From Corynebacterium sp. 74A (GTDB lineage Bacteria > Actinomycetota > Actinomycetes > Mycobacteriales > Mycobacteriaceae), in contig NZ_PQMG01000004.1 of NCBI RefSeq assembly GCF_008930665.1, positions 124,001-188,000 of the forward strand: DNA of 64,000 nucleotides. Reading direction: 5' to 3'. Positions 35,731-45,200 of the stretch are shown here, piece by piece. The notes under the pieces were generated by a model. That model searched no databases, had not been told where the DNA came from, and saw only the letters and a list, made by a program, of their open reading frames with translations. Every line of letters begins with the position of its first letter. The first letter of the stretch is position 1. Both the position numbers and the translations under genes were made by a program.

Positions 35731-36321
35731 ATGCGTCTCGTTCTCGCCTCCGCCTCCCCGTCCCGCCGCTCCATCCTGCGCGCCGCCGGCGTCGAGCCAC
35801 TGTGCCAGCCCGCAGAGGTGGATGAGCGCGCCATCGAGGCCGAGCTGGCGGGGCGAGAACCGCAGGAGATCGTCAGTGCTCTCGCTCGCGCCAAGGCAGA
35901 GGCGGTAGCCGAGCACTTCGCCACAGATATCGTGGTGGGCTGCGATTCCATGTTGCTTATCGACGGCCACCTCCAGGGCAAGCCCCACACCGTGGAGGCA
36001 ACCATCGAGCGCTGGCGGGCGCAGCGGGGACGCACCGCCACGCTCATCACGGGCCACTGCATTATCTCGCCGCGGGGCTGCGTCAATAAGTCTGCGCAGA
36101 CCCGCCTGCGTTTTGCCGAGGCCAGTGACCGCGATATTGAGGCCTATGCCCGCACCGGCGAAGCGCTGGAATGTGCTGGGGCTTTTACTCTCGAAGCCAT
36201 CGGCGGCTGGTTTATTGATCGCATCGAGGGCGATCCCTCGAGCGTGATCGGGCTGTCGCTGCCGGTGCTTCGCTCAGCGCTGTATCAGCTGGGCTATGAG
36301 GTCCATGAATTTCTGCGCTGA
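35731..36321 (+). CDS. maf: Maf-type nucleotide pyrophosphatase
   Basis: Maf proteins hydrolyse unusual or excess nucleoside triphosphates such as dTTP, UTP and modified pyrimidines, and are linked to septum formation. The 196-residue protein starts with the family motif LVLASASPSRRSILRAAGV, continues with VGCDSMLLIDGHLQGKP (the Asp that acts as base, near residue 72) and ends with CAGAFTLEAIGGWFIDRIEGDPSSVIGLSLP. It begins 11 bases after the OPT gene stops, at ATG 35731. A DUF3151 gene follows after 29 bases. All core motifs are present. Confidence 0.94.
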   Translation: MRLVLASASPSRRSILRAAGVEPLCQPAEVDERAIEAELAGREPQEIVSALARAKAEAVAEHFATDIVVGCDSMLLIDGHLQGKPHTVEATIERWRAQRGRTATLITGHCIISPRGCVNKSAQTRLRFAEASDRDIEAYARTGEALECAGAFTLEAIGGWFIDRIEGDPSSVIGLSLPVLRSALYQLGYEVHEFLR

Positions 36322-36350
36322 GGCTGCTGCGGCGACTATCCTCGGAAGCC

Positions 36351-36764
36351 ATGACGCAATTTAAGGATATGCTCGCTCCACCGCCACTGCACCTGCCGGA
36401 GGATCCGGCCGCCGATGCCGCCGGCCCGCTGGTGTCTGCGGTGCTCAGCCACCCCGAATCACCGCTGCTCTGGGCCCAGCTCGCAGAAGAGGCCCTAGCC
36501 ACCGCCGACAGCGATAGCGATCGGGCGCAGGCCTATGCCTATGCCCGCACCGGCTATCACCGCGGCCTCGACCGGCTGCGCGCCCACGGCTGGAAGGGTT
36601 GGGGGCCACTGCCCTACTCCCATGAGCCGAACCGCGGAGTGCTGCGCGCTATCGCCGCCCTCGCACGGGTATCGGCGATGATCGACGATACGGCGGAATA
36701 CGAGCGCTGCGAGCAGATGCTGAAAGACGCCGCCCCCGAGGCCGCCGCCACCCTCCTGCGCTAG
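36351..36764 (+). CDS. DUF3151 family protein
   Basis: A 137-residue soluble protein that matches the actinobacterial DUF3151 family by AYAYARTGYHRGLDRLRAHGWKG and HEPNRGVLRAIAALARVSAM, followed by ERCEQMLKDAAPEA. It is largely helical and resembles a short TPR-like arrangement. No catalytic residues are evident and the family has no known function. It follows maf by 29 bases and ends with a 4-base overlap with the convergent 138-residue gene. Confidence 0.88.
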   Translation: MTQFKDMLAPPPLHLPEDPAADAAGPLVSAVLSHPESPLLWAQLAEEALATADSDSDRAQAYAYARTGYHRGLDRLRAHGWKGWGPLPYSHEPNRGVLRAIAALARVSAMIDDTAEYERCEQMLKDAAPEAAATLLR

Positions 36765-37177
36765 ACGCGCGGCCACTCCTTCATCACGTCCTCGTGATCG
36801 AGCTGCTCCCAGCGCGCATGCTGCGGCTCCTGGGTGCGCACCGCCGCCACCAGCGACTCCGCCACCCACACATCGCCGACGATCAGCATCACGCTTTCCA
36901 CGAGCCCAGTGAGGGTGCGCGGCTTGGTGGATGCGGCCTGCTTCACCGCCTCGGTGCGGATCCGCCCTAAGGCGTTCTCCCGCTGGGCATCATCCACCAC
37001 AAAAGCGCGAATAGTATTCAGCGCATCCACCTCTTGGGTGGCGTCGAGACCGGCGGCGAGTACCGCGCGCACAAAAGCCTTTTCATCATCGCTGCCGGGC
37101 CGCAGCAGCACCATCAGCCGCCGCTGGTTCAACTCGAGGGCGGCGATGCGCCGTTCGAGGGACTGCACATCAGTCAT
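36761..37177 (-). CDS. Hypothetical coiled-coil protein (138 residues)
   Basis: I do not recognise a family. The first 25 residues (SLERRIAALELNQRRLMVLL) have the heptad pattern of a coiled coil; the remainder is predicted to be mostly helical, with DDEKAFVRAVLAAGLDATQEVDALNTIRAF and a later ESVMLIVGDVWVAESLVAAVR. No signal peptide or membrane segment is visible. AAAGGAG before the ATG at 37177 gives a strong ribosome site, which supports a real gene. It lies alone between convergent DUF3151 and the ATP-grasp gene on its own strand, with a probable terminator between it and the latter. Confidence 0.75.
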   Translation of the reverse strand: MTDVQSLERRIAALELNQRRLMVLLRPGSDDEKAFVRAVLAAGLDATQEVDALNTIRAFVVDDAQRENALGRIRTEAVKQAASTKPRTLTGLVESVMLIVGDVWVAESLVAAVRTQEPQHARWEQLDHEDVMKEWPRV

Positions 37178-37224
37178 GGTGAATCTCCTTTATACGAGGC
37201 ATCGTGACTCTATGGGCTGATTAT

Positions 37225-37255
37225 AAAACCGGCCCAGACCATGGCGAAGGCCCGG
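37225..37255 (-). terminator. Probable terminator of the ATP-grasp gene
   Basis: On the minus strand CCGGGCC and GGGCCGG pair with one G:G mismatch around a 13-base loop and are followed by TTTTATAAT. It lies about 75 bases after the stop of the Cj0069-like gene. Confidence 0.5.
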
Positions 37256-37328
37256 CCCCGATGAGATTCATCGAGTCCGGGCCCAGCGCTTATGCGGCGC
37301 TCGAGCTATGCCCCACGGGGGCGCGCTC

Positions 37329-38390
37329 TTAAGCGTGCTTGGCCTCCACGCGCTTGATAGCCTCCTCGGCCACCATTTCCTGGATACCCATGTCCAGCTC
37401 GGAGGTGAAGCCCACGCAGGAGCAGTTGATCTCACCGAGCACGTAGGTGTCGCCGCCATCCTCGGCGTCGTCCAGCATGAAGTCGGCGGTCCAGATCAGC
37501 GGGATGTTGTCGCCACCGAGCTTCTCCGCGATGACCGGACGCACATCGGCGAACATGTCGATGAGCTCCTGCCACTCTTCCGGCTTGTCATAGGAGTACT
37601 TGGCGCCGGAGAAGAGGGTGGCGGAGAAGTTGTCGCCGCCTGCGGCCGGCTTCTTGTGCACCACGAACACCGGGTGCGGGCCCACCAGCAGAATGCGGAT
37701 CTCGCCCTCGACGATGCGCGGCATGAAGCGCATATCGACCAGCATGCCGTTGTCGCCGATGATGTACTGCTCACAGAAGTCAATGAACTCGCCGAGCTCA
37801 CGAACCTCGGTGTGGTTGTCCACGGCCTCGGTGCACTTGAGCTTGGTGTCGAGGGGCAGCTCGGTGCCGGGCTCGACGGAGGCCGCCAATTCCTTATCCT
37901 CCAGCTGCACGCGCCAGATGCCGGAGCCGGTGGAGCCGCGGTTCTGCTTGAGCACGCGCTCACCATAGGACAGGGAGGACGGGAAGGTGGAGTGGAACTT
38001 CTCCACGTCGTAGTAAGCGTAGGTATCATCCGGCACCAAGTCGGTAGAGGCGAGCTTGACCAGGGCGTCCTTGGCGCCATAGGCCATCATTTCCTCCGGG
38101 GTGGACATGCCCACCAGGCCGGCCTCCTCGGAGAGCTTGGTGAGGAGGGTGAAGTAGCCCTTCTCGCCGCCGGGGATATTGCCGGGATTGACGCGGGAAA
38201 TATAGGCGTCGAAGTTCTCGGACACGTACTCAAAAAGCTGCTCGGACCACTCGGGGCGGTAAAACACCACCTCGGACTTCCAGCCCTTTTCCTTAATGGC
38301 GTTCACGATCGGCAGGGTGTCCTTGCGGTGACCGTTGAACTGCTTGTCGTTGCCGCCTTCAACCTCGAAAACGACGATACCCTTCTTCAT
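37329..38390 (-). CDS. Cj0069-family ATP-grasp protein
   Basis: The 353-residue product resembles the Cj0069 family, which has an ATP-grasp fold. Visible features are the N-terminal strand KKGIVVFEVEGGNDKQFNGH, FDAYISRVNPGNIPGGEKGYF, the nucleotide-loop candidate VLKQNRGSTGSGIWRV (about 150-165), RFMPRIVEGEIRILLVG, and the metal-binding end VLGEINCSCVGFTSELDMG. ATP-grasp enzymes join a carboxylate to an amine or thiol through an acyl phosphate, but substrate is unknown here. GGAGAG nine bases before ATG 38390 supports the start. It is monocistronic, with a terminator after it and a long, repeat-containing upstream region. Confidence 0.82.
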   Translation of the reverse strand: MKKGIVVFEVEGGNDKQFNGHRKDTLPIVNAIKEKGWKSEVVFYRPEWSEQLFEYVSENFDAYISRVNPGNIPGGEKGYFTLLTKLSEEAGLVGMSTPEEMMAYGAKDALVKLASTDLVPDDTYAYYDVEKFHSTFPSSLSYGERVLKQNRGSTGSGIWRVQLEDKELAASVEPGTELPLDTKLKCTEAVDNHTEVRELGEFIDFCEQYIIGDNGMLVDMRFMPRIVEGEIRILLVGPHPVFVVHKKPAAGGDNFSATLFSGAKYSYDKPEEWQELIDMFADVRPVIAEKLGGDNIPLIWTADFMLDDAEDGGDTYVLGEINCSCVGFTSELDMGIQEMVAEEAIKRVEAKHA

Positions 38391-38436
38391 AAGCCTAAAA
38401 CTCTCCTTGTAGAGCGATTGTGAGTCGTGCATGCAG

Positions 38437-38451
38437 ATGTGAAGATCACAT
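38437..38451. promoter_or_regulatory. Palindrome ATGTGA-N3-TCACAT upstream of the ATP-grasp gene
   Basis: ATGTGAAGATCACAT is a perfect 6+3+6 inverted repeat, 47 bases before the ATG of the Cj0069-like gene. The half-sites look like those of CRP/GlxR (TGTGA/TCACA), but the centre is 3 rather than 6 bases, so it is not a canonical GlxR site. Confidence 0.4.
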
Positions 38452-38599
38452 AAACTGCGCTGGCTGTAGGGCGCGTGGCGCACCATACTTCAGCCGGTGC
38501 GTAATAGTCAGCAGGCCCGCTAACGACACTGCTCAGCAGCACAACGATACGTAGATGTGCGCTCGACGCGGAGGCGCTAAGAGAATTACTTCCGGGATC

Positions 38600-38653
38600 G
38601 AGTGCTTACTGAGCACTGTGTACGTCGTGAAACTCTCACTAAGTGAGTGCTTA
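38600..38653. repeat. Cluster of short direct and inverted repeats
   Basis: GAGTGCTTA occurs at 38600-38608 and 38645-38653. AGTGCT at 38601 pairs with AGCACT at 38612-38617, and CTCACT-A-AGTGAG at 38635-38647 is a perfect palindrome. The arrangement suggests operator sites within the sseA or ATP-grasp gene promoter region. Confidence 0.45.
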
Positions 38654-38908
38654 ATAGAGGAAAATGCCTCGACAACCATTACTCAGATAATTCTAAGGCA
38701 GCACTGTTACTTTCGCTCCACATGCCCTTAAAGCGTAATGAATGACACACTGCGCGAGTGAGAGTGATGCCCCAACTGGTGATAAAAGTAGAATGGAAGC
38801 TTCTCGAGTGTGCGGGTTCGTGCTCGCTGCCACCACTGCAGGCCACTGCCGGCAGGATGGCAGACGATGCTAGCTCCTAGCGTCGTCACGCGCTAGGCCA
38901 CGGCCTCG

Positions 38909-38917
38909 CACACCTAA
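38909..38917 (-). promoter_or_regulatory. TTAGGTGTG motif, copy 1 (upstream of sseA)
   Basis: CACACCTAA on the plus strand is the reverse complement of TTAGGTGTG, found twice more in front of accBC. It is 24 bases before the sseA start. Confidence 0.35.
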
Positions 38918-38940
38918 CGCCCACTGTATGAGGAATGTGA

Positions 38941-39834
38941 TTGTCCATGCCGATCCCTTTTGACCCCAACCCCGTGCTCGCGGACTATGCCCATCCGGAG
39001 AAGATCGTGTCGGCGTCCTGGTTGTCCGCACGTCTGGGCACCCCCGGGCTCCGCGTGGTGGAATCCGACGAAGACACCCTCCTCTACGACATCGGCCACG
39101 TGCCTGGGGCGGTGCGCATCGACTGGCGCGGCGAGCTCAATGATCCGCTAATCCGCGATTACATCACCGCCGAACAATTCGCCGAGCTCATGCGCTCGAA
39201 GGGCATCGCCAATGATGACACCGTGGTGATCTACGGCGATAAGTCCAATTGGTGGGCCGCCTATACCTTCTGGGTATTCACCCTCTTCGGCCACAAAGAC
39301 GTGCGCCTGCTCAATGGCGGCCGCGATGCTTGGATGGCCGAGGAGCGCGACACCAGCTTCGTGGTGCCGGAGTATCCCCGCACCAACTACGAGGTGCCCG
39401 TCCGCGATGACTCCGAGCACCGCAGCCTCGTGGCCGAGGTGCGGGCCAAGCTCGGTGACACCACGCTGCTCGATGTCCGCGAGCCCGACGAGTACACCGG
39501 CGCCGCCTCCAACGCCGAGGGCTATCCCGCCGACACCGTCTCCCGTACCGGCCACATCCCCACCGCCATCAACGTGCCGTGGAATAAGGCCGTCTACGCC
39601 AATTCGCGCTTCCGCTCCCGCGAAGAACTCGCTGAGCTCTACGCCGACTACGACAAGGACGCCGACACCATCGTCTACTGCCGTCTCGGCGATCGCTCCG
39701 CGCACAGTTGGTTCGTGCTCAAGTACCTGCTCGGCTTCAGCAATGTCCGTAACTATGACGGCTCCTGGATCGAGTGGGGCAATATGATCGGCATGCCCAT
39801 CGTGCACGGCGAGGAGCCGGGCACGCTCGAGTAG
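38941..39834 (+). CDS. sseA: Thiosulfate/3-mercaptopyruvate sulfurtransferase (two-domain rhodanese, ThtR/SseA)
   Basis: Two-domain rhodaneses move a sulfane sulfur from thiosulfate or mercaptopyruvate to cyanide or thiol acceptors. The protein has an N-terminal rhodanese-like domain (about 15-140, with [17 protein letters not shown] where the catalytic Cys is replaced) and a C-terminal catalytic domain (about 160-290) with [16 protein letters not shown], the active Cys near residue 244 in the loop CRLGDR. The TTG at 38941 has AGGA six bases upstream; an ATG at 38947 is 12 bases from it, so TTG is better placed. It lies between the ATP-grasp gene and accBC; thtR sits beside accBC in C. glutamicum too. 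Confidence 0.92.
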   Translation: MSMPIPFDPNPVLADYAHPEKIVSASWLSARLGTPGLRVVESDEDTLLYDIGHVPGAVRIDWRGELNDPLIRDYITAEQFAELMRSKGIANDDTVVIYGDKSNWWAAYTFWVFTLFGHKDVRLLNGGRDAWMAEERDTSFVVPEYPRTNYEVPVRDDSEHRSLVAEVRAKLGDTTLLDVREPDEYTGAASNAEGYPADTVSRTGHIPTAINVPWNKAVYANSRFRSREELAELYADYDKDADTIVYCRLGDRSAHSWFVLKYLLGFSNVRNYDGSWIEWGNMIGMPIVHGEEPGTLE

Positions 39835-40295
39835 CGAACCCAGCGGCCGCGCGACGCTGCCGGCGCGCGCAGCAACGGCAGCTCAGCGACCTCTACTTTT
39901 GCTCACAAGACATTCCGACTAGCATCACTAGGCACACCCCGAGGACGTCTCCGACTTCCGGCTTCGCCTCGGCCGGTGTGCCTTCACTTATGCCCGTGCC
40001 TCTCACACCGCATCCGAGCCCGCGGACGCTGTGCAGGGAAAATAAGGCCACGGGAGCAGGAGTATCTGGGGTGCGCAGGTGTCCGTCTCGCCCCACACCA
40101 CCTGCACGCCTTACCCGAATTTAGGTGTGGACGGTGGGGGTAATTACGAAATAACTAATCCAAGCCGCCTTTGCTTTGTTGTTAGGTGTGTAACAATGAC
40201 AGGTAGCCCGACGCTATCCTCACTGCGCATGCCTGTGCATAGCGAGGATCGCACAGCAAAAACTTAAAGGTTTTCAAAACTCAGGAGGGGTTTTA
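39835..40295. other. Intergenic region upstream of accBC
   Basis: No gene is supported in these 461 bases. The last 180 bases are AT-rich and contain two TTAGGTGTG copies (40121-40129, 40182-40190). A possible -10 box (TAACAAT at about 40191) follows the second copy. The accBC ribosome site AGGAGG is at about 40283. Confidence 0.5.
40121..40190 (+). promoter_or_regulatory. Two TTAGGTGTG copies upstream of accBC
   Basis: The 9-mer TTAGGTGTG is at 40121-40129 and 40182-40190, 61 bases apart, in the presumed accBC promoter. A third copy on the other strand lies before sseA, and an 8-base ACACCTAA is at 31480-31487 just before dtsR2. They may be operator half-sites for a regulator of acyl-CoA carboxylase; FasR is a known one in C. 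glutamicum, but I cannot compare this with its binding motif. Confidence 0.4.
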
Positions 40296-42074
40296 GTGAC
40301 CGTCGAACAAAAGAAGATCACCAAGGTGCTGGTTGCCAACCGTGGTGAGATCGCCGTCCGCGTTATCCGTGCCGCTCGCGATGCAGGAATCGCCAGCGTT
40401 GCGGTTTACGCCGAGCCTGATGCCGAGGCACCCTTTGTCGCCTTGGCCGATGAGGCATTCGCCCTCGGCGGCTCCACCTCTGCAGAGTCCTACCTGGTCT
40501 TCGACAAGATCCTCGATGCCGCCAAGAAGTCCGGCGCCGACGCCATTCACCCTGGCTACGGCTTCCTGTCGGAGAACGGCGACTTCGCCCAGGCCGTCAT
40601 CGATGCCGGCCTGATTTGGATTGGCCCCTCCCCGCAGTCCATCAACGATCTCGGCGATAAGGTCACCGCTCGCCACATCGCGCTGCGCGCCGAAGCACCG
40701 ATGGCTCCGGGCACCAAGGAGCCGGTCAAGGACGCCGATGAGGTGGTGGCCTTCGCTGAGGAGCACGGCCTGCCCATCGCCATTAAGGCAGCCTTCGGCG
40801 GCGGCGGCCGCGGCATGAAGGTGGCCTACAAGATGGAAGAGGTCGCCGACCTCTACGATTCCGCTACCCGTGAAGCCACTGCCGCCTTCGGTCGCGGCGA
40901 GTGCTTCGTGGAGCGCTACCTAGACAAGGCCCGCCACGTGGAGTGCCAGGTGGTGGCCGATATGCACGGCAACGTCGTGGTTGCCGGCACCCGCGACTGC
41001 TCCCTGCAGCGCCGCTTCCAGAAGCTCGTTGAGGAGGCCCCTGCCCCGTTCCTCACCGATGAGCAGCGCACCCAGCTGCATGAGTCCGCTAAGCGTATTT
41101 GTAAGGAGGCCGGCTACTACGGTGCTGGCACCGTCGAATATCTGGTGGGCTCGGATGGACTCATCTCCTTCCTCGAGGTGAACACCCGTCTGCAGGTGGA
41201 GCACCCCGTCACCGAGATGACCACCGGCCTGGACCTCGTGCGCGAGCAGTTCCGCATCGCCGAGGGCCGCGAGCTGCACATCAAGGAAGACCCCAAGCCG
41301 CGCGGTCACGCCTTCGAGTTCCGTATCAACGGCGAGGACGCTGGCTCCAACTTCATGCCGGCCCCCGGCACCGTGGTGAAGTATCACGAGCCCTCCGGCC
41401 CGGGCGTGCGCATGGACGCCGGTATCGTTCAGGGTTCCGTGATCGGTGGCCAGTTCGACTCCATGCTGGCAAAGCTCATCGTCTACGGAGAGACCCGCGA
41501 GGAGGCGCTACAGCGCTCCCGCCGCGCTCTCGCCGAGTACGTTGTTGAGGGTCTGCCCACCGTGATCCCCTTCCACGCACACATCGTGGAGAACCCCGCC
41601 TTCGTGGGCGATGGTGAAGGCTTCGACGTCTACACCAAGTGGATCGAAGAGGAGTGGGACAACCCGATCGAGCCCTACGTGGATCCCGCCGACGCCGATG
41701 AGGAAGAGGAGAAGATCCCCTCCCAGAAGGTGGTCGTGGAGATCGACGGCCGTCGCGTCGAGGTGGCCCTGCCGGGCGACATGGCTCTGGGCGGTGGCAC
41801 TGGCGGCGCCAAGAAGAAGGCCAAGAAGCGTCGCGCCGGCGGCGGCAAGAAGGCTGTCTCCGGTGACGCCGTGGTCGCCCCGATGCAGGGCACCGTGATC
41901 AAGGTGAACGTGGAAGAGGGCCAGGAAGTCAACGAAGGCGACACCGTTGTGGTCCTCGAGGCCATGAAGATGGAGAACCCCGTGAAGGCCCACAAGTCCG
42001 GCACCGTGGAAGGCCTCAGCGCCGAGAACGGCTCCGGCGTGTCCAAGGGCGAGCCGCTCATGGAGATCAAGTAG
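40296..42074 (+). CDS. accBC: Acyl-CoA carboxylase alpha subunit: biotin carboxylase plus biotin carrier domain
   Basis: AccBC carboxylates its own biotin using ATP and bicarbonate, then hands the carboxyl to AccD subunits. The 592-residue protein has a biotin carboxylase domain (about 8-455) with [22 protein letters not shown], the ATP-grasp loop [14 protein letters not shown], and [17 protein letters not shown] linker rich in Lys follows ([20 protein letters not shown], about 500-520), then a biotinyl domain with [13 protein letters not shown] (biotin Lys near residue 556). It starts at GTG 40296, with AGGAGG as ribosome site. In C. glutamicum accBC also lies beside thtR. BirA encoded at 28741-29535 would modify it. 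Confidence 0.96.
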   Translation: MTVEQKKITKVLVANRGEIAVRVIRAARDAGIASVAVYAEPDAEAPFVALADEAFALGGSTSAESYLVFDKILDAAKKSGADAIHPGYGFLSENGDFAQAVIDAGLIWIGPSPQSINDLGDKVTARHIALRAEAPMAPGTKEPVKDADEVVAFAEEHGLPIAIKAAFGGGGRGMKVAYKMEEVADLYDSATREATAAFGRGECFVERYLDKARHVECQVVADMHGNVVVAGTRDCSLQRRFQKLVEEAPAPFLTDEQRTQLHESAKRICKEAGYYGAGTVEYLVGSDGLISFLEVNTRLQVEHPVTEMTTGLDLVREQFRIAEGRELHIKEDPKPRGHAFEFRINGEDAGSNFMPAPGTVVKYHEPSGPGVRMDAGIVQGSVIGGQFDSMLAKLIVYGETREEALQRSRRALAEYVVEGLPTVIPFHAHIVENPAFVGDGEGFDVYTKWIEEEWDNPIEPYVDPADADEEEEKIPSQKVVVEIDGRRVEVALPGDMALGGGTGGAKKKAKKRRAGGGKKAVSGDAVVAPMQGTVIKVNVEEGQEVNEGDTVVVLEAMKMENPVKAHKSGTVEGLSAENGSGVSKGEPLMEIK

Positions 42075-42210
42075 TCACATACCCTCCCGCATAGCCGCGT
42101 GATGCCTCGTGCACACGCGGCTGTGTGCTGTCTAGGACGTTGTGCTGCCTGGGGAGCGGCTAGCTCACCTCGCGGCGACACGCTCTGTGGCGGCTAAGGC
42201 GGTTCGCGAT

Positions 42211-42248
42211 AAAAACTGGCCCCTGTCCTTGCCGGACAGGGGCCAGTT
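42211..42248. terminator. Strong intrinsic terminator between convergent accBC and pyc
   Basis: AACTGGCCCCTGTCC and GGACAGGGGCCAGTT form a perfect 15-bp stem with a 5-base loop. AAAAA on the left gives a U-run to the minus-strand (pyc) transcript. There is only a short T-run on the other side, but the stem may stop accBC transcripts too. Confidence 0.88.
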
Positions 42249-42273
42249 CGCTTATGCGCAGCGGGCGCGGCGG

Positions 42274-45200
42274 CTACTCGATGACGAGGAGCAGGTCGCC
42301 GCCCTCAACCTTGGTGGGTTGTTGCAGCGCCACCCGGGTGATGGTGCCATCCACGGGGGCGGTGATGGAGGCCTCCATCTTCATGGCCTCGATCACGGCC
42401 ACGGCGTCACCGGCGGAGACTTCATCGCCCACGGAGGCGTTCACGGTGACCGCACCGGCGAAGGGGGCAGCCACATGGCCCGGGTTGTTCGGGTCCGCCT
42501 GCTCGGCGGCGGCGGTGATGGATTCCACAGACCGATCGCGCACCTTGATGGGGCGGATCTGGCCATTGACATTGCACACCACGGTGCGCATACCCTTATC
42601 GTCCGGCTCGGAGATAGCGTCGAGACGCACCACGAGACTGGACTGGTTCTCCAAGCGGATCAGAGATTCCTCGCCGGACTTCAGGCCGTAGAAGAACTCG
42701 CGGTCCGTCAGCACCGAGGTATCGCCGAAGAGACGACGGTGCTCGGCGAACTCCTTGGTGGGCTGCGGGAAGAGCAGGTGGTTGAGCATCTGGCGGCGGG
42801 TATCCACATCCTCGCTGCGCAGTGCCTCCTCCGAGTCGGAGGACAGCGCCTCCAACGGGTCCTTGCCCTGGGCCCGGCCATCGAGGGCACGGCTACGCAG
42901 CGGCTCCGGCCAGCCCCCCGGAGGGGTGCCCAGCTCGCCGCGGAGGAAGGCGATCACAGAATCCGGGATGTCGTATTTCTGCGGATCCTTGGCGAAGTCC
43001 GCCGGATCTACGCCCGCGCCGACCAAGTGCAGGGCGAGATCGCCCACCACCTTCGAGGAGGGCGTCACCTTGGTGGGGCGGCCCAGCATATCGCTCACTG
43101 CTGCGTAGTAGTCCTCGATCAGCTCGAAGCGATCCGCCAAGCCCAAGGCGGTGGCCTGTGCCTTGAGGTTCGAGAGCTGCCCGCCCGGGATCTCGTGCCG
43201 GTAGACGCGGCCCGTGGGGCCGGCCAGCCCGGTTTCGAAGGGGGCATACATTTGGCGCACGGCCTCCCAGTAGGGCTCCATATCGGAGATCGCCTTCAGC
43301 GATAGCCCGGTATCGCGCTCGGTATTGGCAAAAGCCGCCACAATCGCGGAAAGCGAGGGCTGCGAGGTGGTGCCCGCCAGTGGCGCGGACGCGCCATCGA
43401 CGGCATCGGCACCGGCCTCAGCCGCCGCCATATAGGTCGCCAGCTGGCCGCCAGCGGTGTCGTGGGTGTGCACATGCACCGGCAGGTCGAATTCCTTGCG
43501 CAGGGCCGACACCAGGGTGCGGGCCGCCTGCGGGCGCATCAGCCCGGCCATATCCTTGATGGCCAGGATGTGGGCGCCGGACTCCACGATCTGCTCCGCG
43601 AGCTTCAGGTAGTAGTCCAAGGTGTAGAGCGACTCATTCGGATCGGCCAGGTTGCCGGAGTAGGCCATGGCCACCTCGGCCACAGCGGTGTTGGTTTCCA
43701 GCACTGCCTCGATGGCGGGACGCATCTGCGAGACATCATTGAGCGCATCGAAGATACGGAAGATATCCACGCCCGAGCGGGCGGCTTCCTGCACGAAGGA
43801 GTGGCACACCGTGTCCGGGTAGGGGGTGTAGCCCACGGTATTGCGGCCGCGCAAGAGCATCTGGATATTCACATTCGGAATAGCCTCGCGGAGCTGATCC
43901 AGCCGCTCCCACGGATCCTCGTGAAGGAAGCGCAGGGCCACATCGTAGGTGGCGCCACCCCAGGCCTCTACAGAGAGCAACTCCGGGGTGAGATAGGACT
44001 GCGCCCGCGCGGCGTGCACCAGCGCGGACTGGCGCACTCGAGTGGCGAGCAGGGACTGGTGGGCATCGCGGAAGGTGGTATCGGTGACCGCGAGCGTGGT
44101 GTTCGCGCGCAGCTGCTCGGCGAACTTCTGCGGGCCGAGCTCCTGGAGCACATCGCGGGAACCGCGGGGGCGCTCCCCCTTGGGCACCACCGGCAGCTTC
44201 GCCTTGGCGCGGCCCACCTGGGGCGCAGCACCATTGGGCTGGTTGACGGTGACATCGGCGAGGTATTCGAGGATGCGGCTGGGCTCATCGTCGGCAGGCG
44301 GGGCCTGCAGGAGCCACGGGTGGTCCTCGATGAAGGAGGTGGAAATCCGCTTGTGCAGGAAGTCCTCCTCGCGCAGCAGGGCGCGCAGGAAGCCGATATT
44401 GGTGGCCACACCGGAGACGGTGAACTCGGCCAAAGCGCGCTGGGCGCGCGATACCGCGATGGCAAAGTTCGGGCCACGGCAGGTCATCTTCACCAATAGC
44501 GAGTCGAAGTGCGCGGTAATCTCGCCGCCCAGCATGGCGGCGCCGTCTAGGCGCACGCCCGCGCCGCCCGGGGAGCGGTAGGCGGTGATCACGCCGGTAT
44601 CGGGGCGGAAACCGTTATTGGGGTCCTCGGTGGTGATACGGCACTGCAACGCCGCGCCCTCGGTGTGAATGGCGTCCTGGGTGAGTCCCAGCTGCTTCAA
44701 GGTGGCACCCGCGGCGATGCGCAGTTGAGTCTGCACGATATCTACCTGGGTGACCTCCTCGGTCACGGTGTGCTCCACCTGGACGCGCGGGTTCATCTCG
44801 ATGAACACGTGCTTGCCGTTTTCGTCCACGAGGAACTCCACGGTACCGGCGCCCACATAGCCAATGGACTGACAGAACTTCACCGCATCGGCACAGATCT
44901 TCTCGCGGAGCTCTGCGCTGAGCTGCTGGGCGGGGGCGATCTCCACCACCTTCTGGTGGCGGCGCTGCAAAGAGCAGTCGCGCTCGTAGAGGTGGATGAC
45001 ATCACCGGTGTTATCGGCGAGGATCTGCACCTCGATGTGCTGCGGGTTAATCACCGCGCGCTCGATATACACGCTCGCATCGCCGAAGGCCGAGAGCGCT
45101 TCACGGGAGGCTTCTTCCGCGAGGGCACGCAGCTTATCGGGGCTGGGGATAAAACGCATGCCGCGTCCGCCACCGCCGGCCACGGCCTTCACAAAGATCG

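Larger units (their letters stand above)
38391..38940. other. Long divergent intergenic region (ATP-grasp gene / sseA), AT-richer and rich in repeats
   Basis: These 550 bases hold no plausible gene. Features: a perfect ATGTGA-N3-TCACAT palindrome at 38437-38451; a cluster of short repeats at 38600-38653; and TTAGGTGTG on the minus strand at 38909-38917. Base composition between about 38580 and 38800 is clearly more A/T-rich than the coding surroundings. Confidence 0.5.

Noticed and set aside
38437..38451. Canonical GlxR (CRP) site
   Set aside because: Half-sites fit, but the centre is three bases rather than six.
40079..40267. 62-codon plus-strand frame in the accBC upstream region
   Set aside because: It has no ribosome site, does not resemble a protein, and covers the presumed promoter.
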